Assembly: GCF_000006405.1 (NCBI RefSeq)
Contig: NW_003214508.1
Coordinates: 387,620 to 451,317 of the forward strand
Direction: 5' to 3'
DNA length: 63,698 nt
DNA from: Perkinsus marinus ATCC 50983
Taxonomy: Eukaryota; Perkinsozoa; Perkinsida; Perkinsidae
The position numbers were made by a program, and so were the translations under genes. Of the stretch, positions 51,272-61,505 are shown piece after piece; within the stretch, counting starts at the first letter, position 1; the number at the start of each line of letters is the position of its first letter. The notes below the pieces were generated by a model. It made no database searches and had not been told where the DNA came from. It worked only from the letters and a program-made list of their open reading frames with translations.

Positions 51272-53367
51272 ATGGTCGCAGCGAATGAACACGACACTGC
51301 AGTGGCGCAGGTGGCCGAGATAGCCAACGTCTCGGCCGACCGGGCCAGGCAGTTGCTGGAAGTCTGTGATTATGATGTTGAAAGGGCCGTTACTTTACAT
51401 CTGGCCAACAATGAGGAGGAGGAGGAAGCTCAGCAGCCTAGGTACTATATGGGTTTTTGATTTTCCTTATGTTGGGACCACTGCTGTTGGTCAGCAGCTC
51501 TTCTTCAAGTAGCATGCCGGCAACAGCAACAGGGTATACCAGACCGGACCACACCCCTACAAGGAGGACCATGGCCCCGGCCAGGCAACCAACTGGTATT
51601 ATGATGATTCTACGGACTGCGATGTGGACTATCTCATTGGGCTTAGATCCAACCCTTACTACACCACTTCTGGGTGGCCAGCAAGAGGACCCTACTAGAG
51701 GCTTCCAACGGCCGTGGTGGCGGACACTCATCTCAGCCGTGGCCTCGTTCTTCCAGAAATGCTTTGGTTTTCTTGGATCATGTTTTAAGGTAGGTCAAGG
51801 ACTTGGTGTTGTTCAGCATTGTGGTCTACAGGGCTTCTGGAGCTTCTTCGCATCTGGATTTGGTGGAGGTGCGGTATACGACTTCAACGACTGGTTGGAA
51901 AAGGATGCCAACTCGAGACCACACCCTCGGTTTTTTGAGGGTACATTTTCACAAGTACTACCGCTTCAACTTAGTCTTCCCGCCGGTCGGATTTGGAGAA
52001 TTGAGTTCCCCTCAGGCCCTCACCACAGCCCAGCGATCGACTAAGTTTCTCTTCGTTTATCTGCACAACTCGGGGCCACATTACGCAGAGGCGACGCAGA
52101 AGTTCAAGTCGGAAGTCCTTCAGGGTGACTCAACTGTTCGGGAAGTAATGCTGGTGTCACCACGGATGACGACGGCTTCTTGTTTTGCCTAGTTACTGGA
52201 CGAGAACTTTGTCTTCTGGGGTGTTGATTGCAGCACCATGCAGGGCTATTCTTTAGCATATAGGGTAGGATTTGTCGCGCGCCACGAAATTACACCCAGA
52301 CATTCCCAGGTGATGCGTGCCCGAAGCTTCCCTTATCTTTGCGCCTTGATGCCCAGGATGCCCGGAGGATCCACCACGGGTTTGCATACTGCCGTCGAGC
52401 CCGATTCGGAACTACGGTAGGTCGACTATCACTACCTTTGACTATGCCCTTGCAGAGTAAGCGGAGTACTGCAAGGCGATAGTGCATGTTCTGTAGAGCA
52501 AGTTACGGGGATGTTGTTGAAATGCGTAGAGGACCAGAACGAGGTCAGCCCATGTATAGGTGGAGACTATCATGTGATGGGCTTAGATGCGAAGTAGAGT
52601 TGAAGCGACGAGGCTTCAGCAACAGATGGACCGCGAGCTCAGACAACAACAGGATGAGGAGTAATGCTCAGCTAGTAGTGGGTCTAGATGGCTGAGGTGT
52701 CAGGTACCAGGAGGCCTTGGCCCAGGATAGAGAGGCGGAGCGAAACCGTAGAGAGGCCGAAGAAAGTAAGTGGTAGTGGTCATTACCAGTGGGAGGGTAA
52801 TGCACACTATAGGGGCCAAGAGGGAGGCTGAGGAGGAGATGGATCGGACACAAAGAATACTGCAGCGGAGGGACAAAGCGCGGCAACGAGTGGAGGCGAT
52901 GGTACAGCCAGGAGCCGGTGAAAGCAGTGCCCATATCGTCCTCAAGATGCCAAGCGGGAAGGTAAGGCGGCAGGGATGTTTTAACACATGACTTATCTGA
53001 CTTCAGCGTTTTGATCGGAAATTCCTGGCTGATGCCACTGTGGGCGACTTGTACGACTGGGCTGATGTTTGTGTTGATGACTCCGCGCAAGGAGAAGAGG
53101 AGGTCGACCAGGAGGACAGCCTTGGGTACCTTCGGAATTCATCTGTTTACTATCCATTAATCTCTCTAAGATACTTTGAGCTCAGCACAGCGTTCCCTGT
53201 GACCAAACTTCGCGGCCAACGCGATAAAACACTGAAAGTGAGCCTCCATTGTGTAGCCATGGTCCCTGATGATTCGGTTTTAGGATATGGGTCTTATGCC
53301 CAACGCCGTGGTGATGATTGCTCCCATTGATCCCGATGAGGACCCTCAGTTCGACAAGTCATGCTGA
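51272..53367 (+). CDS. FAF2/UBXD8-like UBA-UAS-UBX protein
   Basis: Cofactor that brings the p97/Cdc48 ATPase to ER or lipid-droplet membranes. ATG 51272 opens a UBA-like domain (VAQVAEIANVSADRARQLLE, YDVERAVTLHLANN). A Pro/Thr region and a hydrophobic stretch around 51750-51860 may be the membrane hairpin. The UAS domain has TAQRSTKFLFVYLHNSG, then LDENFVFWGVDCSTMQGYSL and RARSFPYLCAL. A coiled-coil region leads to the UBX domain, AHIVLKMPSGK joined to RFDRKFLADATVGDLYDWAD, and DMGLMPNAVVMIAPIDPDED, stop 53367. One 45-nt intron (52265-52309) carries the shared intron motif. ATAD3 is 246 bp upstream. Confidence 0.87.
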
Positions 53368-53962
53368 TTGTGTGTCATTGTTTTATTCATCGTTACAAGA
53401 CACTCTTCTAGTTTCTCGTAACAATCGGGCTTTGGGTTGACGAAGTCGGCAGGGGAGTAATTTCTCAATGAACACCTTTCGTGATGCAGCAAGTCATTGG
53501 TGAATCTGCACAAGTTCGGTGTCTTGCTTATGCTCCTCTGCGTTGATCGCAATTGGTGTGATAAAAGGTAAATGTGCCTTCTTGCAACCAATTCCATGCA
53601 ATCAGGATCCATGCCTGCGAATGTATCAAAACATATCACGTCAGTGTCACTAGGATCGCTCGCTAGATAGGGCTAATCCTCATGTCATACAACCGTAACA
53701 ATTCGCAGGATGCACCTCAGCATGAAATAGATAGGAAGCTCAAGAAGATGAGACATACAGAGTGTGGCGAGTATTCTATTCGCGGTGAGCCTGCCTGGCT
53801 CATTCACGTCATGGCCGTCGTCCCCCATAGCAGATTTGGTTGATGATTCTGAACGTGTGTTATACAACATTCCCAGCCCCATCCGAAACTGAGATTAACG
53901 CATTGAACACGGTGTGTACCAGAAACATGAGATTCGTAATTACTCCGAAACATCAATAGCCT
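53368..53962. other. Intergenic between converging genes
   Basis: 3' ends of the UBX-domain and RAP-domain genes. No exon seen. Confidence 0.5.
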
Positions 53963-56693
53963 CTACAATTGCTCAGTTGTCGGGCCTTCTAAAGCCTCCT
54001 TCACTAGAGCCTTCAAATAGCCCATCTGTTCCTCCTCTTTCCTACTATGTCGTCTCCAATCCCTACAACAACAACAACAACTCCTGACAGACACACCGGG
54101 ATCCTCATGCTCACCAGTAGTTTATAGTCATAGTCTTATACGTCGTATTAGGCAACAGCTTGATGTGACGATGCCTCATTTTCCTGATACCAAAACACGT
54201 CCACTACCCTGGACAGAGCGAGCCCACCTAGAGGTCGGCCTGCTGGGAGTGTCTATATCGATGACCAGTCCTGTAGCCGCATCAAAGAAATCCACATGAT
54301 ACGGACCTATACAACAAGGCTTTCACTGACCAGGCTATTACATACCATACCAATCGGAACGTTCCTCTCAACGGACAGCCGAGAGCGGACACCATGGGTT
54401 CCTTTGACATTGTCAAGGAGGGTCAACACCTCAGCGTGGAGACGGGACGAGTCGGTCCTGAAGGGCATGAGCAACTATACCCAGATAGTGACGTCCATTT
54501 AAAATGGACCATTTTGGGCTCCACAAACAGAGGCCTCCATTAAATGCAGTCAGGGAGGTCATGCACAAGGGATGCGCTTTGGTGACAAGAAGGAAATTAT
54601 GAGGGAATTTTTCATGTGTATTATGAACTTCCACTCCAAACGATGTGCTAATAATCATATTGTAGTGATGTAGTTGATAAATTCCTGAGGAGATCAGACA
54701 TTCATCCAAACTCTAGTGAAGCTGTTGAGCGAAAAATGCTTTCTATTGATAAGACTAATACTACTTATCCTGGTCCATCTTGTCGTTCTCCTCCATCGAG
54801 GTGAGCCACGCTGTCGGCACTTGATGCTTCTTGGCTATTCCTGGATACTCATGAATCAACGAATTATGCACCTACACCGGGACAAGGCTAAGCTACTGCC
54901 AACAACAACAAGGTCAGTCCACACCTCGTGCATTTTCAACAGTATCGCCCTACTCTTAGGAGCCGGCATCTCATAGATTCTCCTGACGACCTCTGCCAGA
55001 GCGCCTATACATTCGCCGTTCCACACCAACAGCACACCGTCCTCGAGCCTACTTGTATCATCAGTAAGGGAAAAGCACAGGGCCCAGGCTACGTCCGTAA
55101 GCGAGGACAGCGTCACATAGGAAGAGTCCAATGCCTAAGCGGAAGAACCTACTACAATGGTAGGCAGTAAGAGATCACCTTCATGTACTGCGTGATGAAC
55201 TTTTGCATCGTCGTCTCTGAGCCCTCATAGCCCGACAGCGCTAACGCGAAGAGGACTTCGCTGACCTAAGTGATGATCACTACGTCACGAGGACGGTCAG
55301 GAAGTGCCACTTGAGTGGTAGGCAGGTTATGCTTGCTCTTTCCAATAGCATCAACTATGTCGTCGGCAGCCGGCGTCGTGAGGAACCTATGGTGACACTA
55401 CCGAATGAGTCACCCATGTAGAGGTGCATACCGTAACTTGGCCAAACTAGACATAATCTGAACCAGTTGCGAGGCGGTGAATTGAGGCAGATTGTCGAAG
55501 GCGAGACCCGTGAGTCGGCGCAGGAGGAATCCTCTGAGAAAGATGCAAAGTTGATCCATGACATATCTCCCATAGAAATACATATCGAGCGAACCTGCTC
55601 GTAATACTACCTCGCCAAAGCCAATTTGGACATCACGTTTAGGGCAAGCACCACGTCCCTACCAGTAAACCTAAATTACGAAAGAATTCGCACATGTGAA
55701 ACTTTTTTAACCTGAAAAATAGGTAAATTTTCTCAACTACGTGTGTTGGCAATTTTTTTCCTCTAAAAAGTGTGTAAATTTCCAAATTTACTGAAAAAAC
55801 TCAGCTGATTGAGGGCGAGCATATATTCTCCGTCTCCCCCCCCCACCTGTCGACTTCATCAGTCATTCGTTCGACCACGTTATCGACCAGCTCTCTATTG
55901 AAGACGTTCCACCGACGATAAGCCTCCAAAATGTTGCACATCTGGCCCGGATCGAAATCCTGAGGGTTGAAATTCGCCCTCTACTTGAACCAGTAGCCGT
56001 CCCTACTTGTAAACTCTTCATAGTCTCCATCCTCACAAACTCGACCAACTTGGGGGTCTGCACTCCTCGCACTGCCAGGCCCAACGCAAGTGATGCTAAC
56101 GAGGACGGACTGAAACACCAACAGTATGTAATCGATCATCCCGATGGACCGAACCAACCTGAATGCGTTCGTTCTTTTAACTGCCACTTCGCATATGGTC
56201 TGTGCGCACTCCAACATCTCTGGACTGCTCCTGCTGGGGAACAGTCCAAGGGCGTTAGCCATACGCGCGATGGATCTCGCATCGAGACTCTATGAAATAG
56301 AACAATCCTTCCACAGTCATTTCTGCGGCGCGGCCCACCTCCAGCTTGGTAGTTATCGAGGTAAGCAGCCTGTGAAAGCGTTCGTCGTTGATGACACTCT
56401 GAACCAGGCTCTGGTTGGTGGCACGGCCCAAGGCGCGCAGTGTCGACTCCAGTGAACGGGCGTCCATATCCGCATGACTCGCGTAGTATGCTAGCAGCTC
56501 GCCCGGGTCCTAATACACTAATCGCGAATGCATTTTTACAGGGGATCACCTTCATGGTTTGTATAGCCGTCATCCGTTCGTGAGTATCCGTGATAATGCT
56601 GCGGGTAGTAGTGGTAGTAGCTAGACGTGCTACAGCAGGCCATCCCCGGGCCAGGGTACCCAGACAGATAGAGGCACCATGGGTGGTCAACAT
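53963..56693 (-). CDS. Mitochondrial RAP-domain protein with helical repeats
   Basis: Family members bind organellar RNA or rRNA. ATG 56693 opens a transit-like leader (MLTTHGASICLGTLARGWPA). Helical-repeat exons follow: MDARSLESTLRALGRATNQS, SIARMANALGLFPSRSSPEM, DFDPGQMCNILEAYRRWNVF, DVVLALNVMSKLALAR, FTASQLVQIMSSLAKLR, VSEVLFALALSGYEGSETTM and LSSLTDVAWALCFSLTDDTS. The C-terminal RAP domain is seen in order: SSRLHAEVLTLLDNVKGTHG, VERNVPIGPYHVDFFDAATG, LVIDIDTPSRPTSRKMRHRH and TINYWDWRRHSRKEEQMGYL, ending PTTEQL at 53963. Most introns are 40-60 nt; one of about 290 nt holds a MITE-like copy. A few internal joins are approximate. Confidence 0.82.
55690..55850 (-). mobile_element. Diverged MITE-like copy in a RAP-gene intron
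   Basis: On the minus strand: GAATATATGCTCGCCCTCAA, TCAGCTGAG and CCAACACACGTAGTTGAG follow the repeat's order, with a changed middle. It lies in the longest intron of the RAP-domain gene. A run of C/G at 55839-55848 recalls the poly-C beside copy 2. Confidence 0.5.
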
Positions 56694-57236
56694 AGAGATG
56701 ACAATAGAAGGCTGCAAATAGCCAAGTGGGCACTCACGACCAGGCACCCCTCGACACTGCGAAGGACCAGGGTGCATATTGTTGCAACTTTCATTACCAA
56801 GCAAGAAGAACCAGATCACTATTGAAGTCTGTAGGAGTCCTTACGAACGCAGTAAGTGCAAATGTCAGTAGTTCAAAAAAGTGCTGCAATACCCTGTCCT
56901 TTCTAATCGGTGTTCAAAATCAGATACCACAATATGCACATATCACTGATATTCTATCCCAGTGATATGATATGAAACCTTAATACTAGTGAGGAACCTC
57001 ACAAGACTTATCACCGTTATAGATGTGTGTCCTATAGATGGACAGAATTACGTCACGGATCGCTACGGCGGCTCAGTTTCCCTGTTACGATTCCAGCCCC
57101 GTGCCTTAACGGGTCTTATGGAGATGAAGAGGACAAAGTCATTCAAGTCATACGAATGCGCACGCGTACACGAGGCGGGCCTGGCAGTTCCGGGCCAGCC
57201 TGGGAGTAAGACGGACGGGACTTGCAAAGGAGACGA

Positions 57237-57320
57237 GTGGTTTACGCGAAACCGAATGTATAATGAGCGAAGAAACTCCTCAACTCAGCTGAGGAGTGCA
57301 AACGTAAATTCCAATACTAG
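57237..57320 (-). mobile_element. MITE-like dispersed repeat, partial copy
   Basis: Minus strand reads AGTATTGGAATTTACG, then CTCCTCAGCTGAG and GAGGAGTTTC, the 5' part of the family consensus only. Confidence 0.55.
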
Positions 57321-58202
57321 TCATGCATCAGCACTGCTGATATAACAAACGAGTTGGGAGACTCTAAATGCACAGTTTAATGGCATCGATATCGCCATAG
57401 GAAATAGGGATAGTGCATTAATTTCCGCAGGGTATTTTACCGTTATGGTTTATAATCATGATCACTTGTCCAATTTAGCATTTGTGTACACAACAGCACG
57501 CAAACACATAATTTTTGTGACGTAAGTGCTTCGCACCCTAACATTTCCAGGATTTCTGAGAGGTATTACACATGAATACACCAAATGCATTGGGAATGCA
57601 TTCTTCAACAAGATGCGGCATGGCTCTTTCCCAATAGACCCACACTGACGACCGTCCAGTGTACTCAACAGAGTTGTGAAAAACTGTAACTGTTGATAAC
57701 TACGGGAGAGCACACTTCATGCTGCATTGTCATCCATTGATCTCACACTCGCATGGGATTTAACACTCATAAAGAGAGAACTTTGCTTCGCTCCGCCTAT
57801 ATACACACACAAGGTGTATTGTATGCCCTGTAACGAAGATCCACTACGTCACCGTGCATACAGATGATGATCTCTATACGGGGTCTTCGGCCTGACTACC
57901 CGGACTACGATTGCGAACAACCTAGTAATGGACAAGACCAGTTTATACCGTTCACCATGCCCTTGCCCTGTAGGTCATGGCTCTCCCACTGGATCGTATC
58001 GGCGGAAGTAGCAATGCTCCTGTGCCCTGCTCTGCCGCTAGGAATTGTAAATGCTCACTCGCCTACCACAAATACTCGAGAATACGAGTTGAAATCATCC
58101 AGGCTAAGGAAGGTATTTTTTTAAGGGGTAAATTCGAAAATTTACTATTTCAGTAGTATTAAAAATTGGAATTCCGACAAGGCTCAGATGAGATGACGAA
58201 CA

Positions 58203-58375
58203 GTGTTGAAATATATTTTCGCTTTTCTCAGCTGAGCTTGGGAGTTGCCACACTGACCATAAAAGTTTACATACGAATTCAGATTGACGTGCACAGAAAC
58301 CAATGAAAATTTCCCAAAATTTCATCTAAATTTTCATATTATCACCAACACATTCGTATATACGTTCCTGTCAAT
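58203..58375 (+). mobile_element. MITE-like dispersed repeat, copy 4
   Basis: GTGTTGAAATATATTTTCGC start, TCTCAGCTGAGCTTGGGAG core, CCAATGAAAATTTCCC, and CATATTATCACCAACAC end. The outer 14-16 bases are imperfect inverted repeats of each other. Confidence 0.75.
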
Positions 58376-58441
58376 ACGTGAACTGACTGAGATCCTCATG
58401 ATGTAAAATGAATCTGTAAAGTTACAAAGCACATGTCACTA

Positions 58442-58784
58442 TATAGTACTATAACGCACTAAACTGAATCGCATGGGCCTCATACGCCCAGCAAAGCACG
58501 CAGAGACAACCCACTTGAACGCCGTGCTGTCTCGAGCTCCGTCGCATACAACAACAGCAAGCTGCCGTCCCCCCAGCCAAGCCCGCGAGGGCCATACATA
58601 CCGCCATCTTCGGCCAAGTGAGCGACCCCAACGATGAAGTGTTCCAATCACCTCCTGAGAGCAACACCCCCATACAGGTGTCCGAAGTGCAATGACTACT
58701 ATGGTGGAAACATGTCTTCAGCGGCGACACTCCATGCATTGTAGTTGTGAATGGACCTGAAATACTACCATCAAACGGCTCCAA
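58442..58784 (-). CDS. Hypothetical ORF or exon
   Basis: Not recognised. One frame (58784-58449) has a Cys-rich stretch after MAVCMALAGLAGGTAACCCC, possibly a membrane span. Another (58651-58439) reads LAVVVCDGARDSTAFKWVVS after a possible 41-nt intron (GTATGTATGG...GGCAG). Which is coding cannot be settled. Confidence 0.25.
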
Positions 58785-59101
58785 CGCTATCCCAGTACTC
58801 TCCCATGCGCCCTAGCAAGTGCCACTGACATTATACAATCCCACTTCCATCAGCAGTACCCCGTTCCGAGAAGGATACTGTTTCACTCATCAACTCATGT
58901 TGTACAATTCCGGCGGTTATATACTAGTGCTGAATACTGTTGCTCCGTATCACCACCACCATCAACGTTTTCAAGCCACGAGTGAGTTTTCGATCCAGTG
59001 ACAAATCCATAAGCTCCCGTTTACCGTTTATTGGCGACTCCGAAGGAAACGAAATATTATGATGAAAAAGGAGATGATGATGAGCCATACATGGTAACCA
59101 T
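58785..59101. other. Intergenic
   Basis: Between the stop of the tail-anchored gene and the hypothetical ORF. No feature seen. Confidence 0.5.
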
Positions 59102-60682
59102 TCACTGAGCTTTGTCCAGATCGCTCCTACGTACCACCAAAGCCACAGACTCTAACTCAACACTCGTAGTAGTAGTTTGCGATAACTTCAACGGTTTTCT
59201 CAAAAAGTACATAACCACGATAATGTACATAATATAGCTCTTGAATAGAACACATTCACTGAATGCGTTGTAACCGCAATCGCTATTGGTGCTGTGATAC
59301 GTTAAGTCCTTGCGGACGTACTTTCCCCCCACCTTGCGTTAAATGTGGTTGTGCATTTGCTGCGTTCTGTGGTCGACCGGACCACCCCAAGGGCTCTCCT
59401 ATACGCGCCTTATTTTTCAATATACGAGATGCACGCCAAGCGTCCGTTATCCATTGATGAATCCTCTCACATTCTTCAGCCAGGAGCTCTTGTGTGCGAT
59501 GTCCCCCACTTAGGTAGTTGCTAAGGATCACCAATAGACCCCACCAAAACTCCATCCCTCACCTCGTATTGCGCAACCGTAGATCAGCCGCAGTCTGCGT
59601 GCCCAAGGTACCACCGCAGACGGTCTCATGATTCAGCTTGGTCACTTCATAAAGACGATCAAGATAATCATATGCAATCGCGGAAGTGTTCATCTCGGCG
59701 TTCCCTAGTCCAGACAGTTCCGGTCTGTCACGAAACCATACCATCCAAGCCACTCCAAATGCCACCAACGCTCACCTGTCAATTTCCCTATAGAAATCCA
59801 CAACTCGTTGCAGATCTCCGGACGCACAGGACGGGGACAACCCTAGTGCCCCTGGGGGGCATACGGTCATGCCCGGAGCTCCAACCCCCGGGCCAAACCA
59901 GGGTGGAGGGGTATACCCCAACACTGATGGGTCTGGATCATAAGGCCTGCAAGAACCATCCGTAGTCGTATAGTGGCTCGAGTTCGCTCACATTCCCGAT
60001 ACTGGATCGACTATCACTGGCCCGTCACTTTGCTCCGTGGCTTGAGCGAGCTCCCTAGGGATGATAGCCCTGAGAAAAAAAGATAACAATGACCATAATA
60101 AACATTATCAATACATTATTAACAAAAAAATATAACAATAACCATAATAAACATTATTAATACATTATTAACATTAACGTTATTAACGAATGAATATTAC
60201 AATACGCTCGATCTCAAGAGTTTGTTTCGTCTCACCGACATAACTTTTCAGCGGAAATTTTGTATATAAACTTTCCTATCACTACTACATTCTCTAAATA
60301 TGTCACGGAAAAAATTCCCGACAAAAATTTTCGTCTAGTTATGTTGGTGACACGAAACGCATTATTTTGATGGCGCGTACTGTAGACAGAGCGAACGCGA
60401 TCGATGAGCACTACGGTCGCCAAAAAATTGGTATATAGTTTAAATTTAAATGCTACTCGATGGTACTGCATGTTGCATTTCCGAAGCCTTTGACGTACAT
60501 CTCAGGTGTGCTCATTACCTGTCTAGATATTCTCGCCTGTCCCTGCCTATACGACGCCTTATCTTAATGATGTAATCAACGTTGGGGTTGAGCTCAGGTG
60601 AGGGCAGCCTGTCAAGCGCTGCTGCCCCCTTTTTACTACTAGGAGCCGTCGTGGTCGGGGCTGGTGACTCCGTAGTTGACAT
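59102..60682 (-). CDS. Hypothetical tail-anchored protein, six exons
   Basis: Not recognised, but every join is phase-consistent. ATG 60682 opens MSTTESPAPTTTAPSSKKGA. A long first intron (about 440 nt, ending CTTTTTTTCTCAG) leads to AIIPRELAQATEQSDGPVIV; 44-nt and about 50-nt introns lead through a Pro/Gly-rich part (GYTPPPWFGPGVGAPGM) to LQRVVDFYREIDRPELSGLG and SAIAYDYLDRLYEVTKLNHE; a 44-nt intron to LSGGHRTQELLAEECERIHQ; and a last exon with a membrane span, YIMYIIVVMYFL, and a 35-residue tail ending LDKAQ at 59102. The helical middle plus C-terminal span recall a membrane-tethering protein. Its first intron holds a tandem repeat and a palindromic element. Confidence 0.65.
60075..60172. 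repeat. AT-rich tandem repeat, 2 x 49 bp
   Basis: Unit 1 60075-60123 and unit 2 60124-60172, differing at four bases, inside the first intron of the tail-anchored gene. Confidence 0.9.
60224..60358. mobile_element. Palindromic MITE-like element, 135 bp
   Basis: Starts GTTTCGTCTCACCGACATAA and ends TTATGTTGGTGACACGAAAC, inverted repeats of about 37 bp with a few mismatches around a 60-bp AT-rich centre. It lies in the first intron of the tail-anchored gene. No clear target duplication. Distinct from the other MITE family here. Confidence 0.7.
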
Positions 60683-60984
60683 TTCGCTCTCCTAAAATGA
60701 TATCATAGATCTCCAATTTCGCAAAAGCCTTTTCAACCCACTGAAGTATCGGATGTAATTGCCGTTGACTTCCGCTTCCGCCCATGCAGTGCGTCCATCG
60801 CATCGAAATGCTCCGTCCTCGTCCGAATTTGTCGCTCGATCTCGTGCGTAGCATAGTACCTTCACCCGAGAGCAAATCCATCACACTTTCTCATCCAGAA
60901 TGTCCATACCCCCTGATCTGATTCCGCAGAATTCCCCAATCGCCGCCTCTCTCGCTGCCCTAACAACACGCAATCGAACTCGCG
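60683..60984. other. Upstream region of the tail-anchored gene
   Basis: Minus-strand ORF 60884-60639 overlaps the start in another frame and is probably chance. No other feature. Confidence 0.4.
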
Positions 60985-61143
60985 ATGGTCAACACTCACA
61001 TGTGTCGGTGACAATATGGAAATTCTGAGGAAAATTTTTAGGAGATTATTGTTGATTTTCGTACATTTCTACTCGAAAACTTCTATAACTAGTGAGGAAA
61101 CTGCTGAACTCAGCCGAGGAAAGCCAACCTTTTTCCCCAACAC
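60985..61143 (-). mobile_element. MITE-like dispersed repeat, copy 6
   Basis: On the minus strand: GTGTTGGGGAAAAAGG, TTTCCTCGGCTGAG, TTTCCTCACTAGTTATAGAA and GTCACCGACACATGTGAG, in consensus order. Confidence 0.7.
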
Positions 61144-61505
61144 TGCGTCCCAAACTTACCCCGCGGCCCTCTCGAACCGTCCTTTGCGCCGATACACTAA
61201 CCTCACTCAGCCACCTTCTGAGCTCCTCACGCTCACTGACCAGACTTATAAGATTACGCATCTTATTCCAGTCGTCCACCACCAAATCCAACTGGGCAGT
61301 GAAATCCATCATCAAACCGCATATACCACTCCATGCTGAATTACCTTAGTCATCAGTTCACGCGTGTTCCGTCTGGGTCTTCGTAACTTCATTTTCTGAG
61401 CTGAACTGCCTCCCGCACCAGATGCTATTCGATTCTGAATAATCCACATAGCACCTAGCAATCACCATAAAATAAGATTATCAGTAACGCCACCTACGAT
61501 GGCCC
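61144..61505. other. Intergenic
   Basis: Downstream of the EPL-like gene. No exon seen. Confidence 0.5.

Larger units (their letters stand above)
56694..58441. other. Intergenic, repeat-bearing
   Basis: About 1.7 kb with no exon I can support. Holds two MITE-like copies (57237-57320 and 58203-58375). Isolated ORFs (57462-57713, 57864-58124) lack splice partners or family signatures. Confidence 0.5.

Noticed and set aside
54296-54502. Short plus-strand ORF near the RAP domain
   Set aside because: Antisense to the RAP-domain exons.
56136-56819. 227-codon minus-strand ORF
   Set aside because: Its first part is in the RAP gene's leader frame, but from about 56530 it runs through an intron and a wrong frame. 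The spliced RAP model explains the region better.
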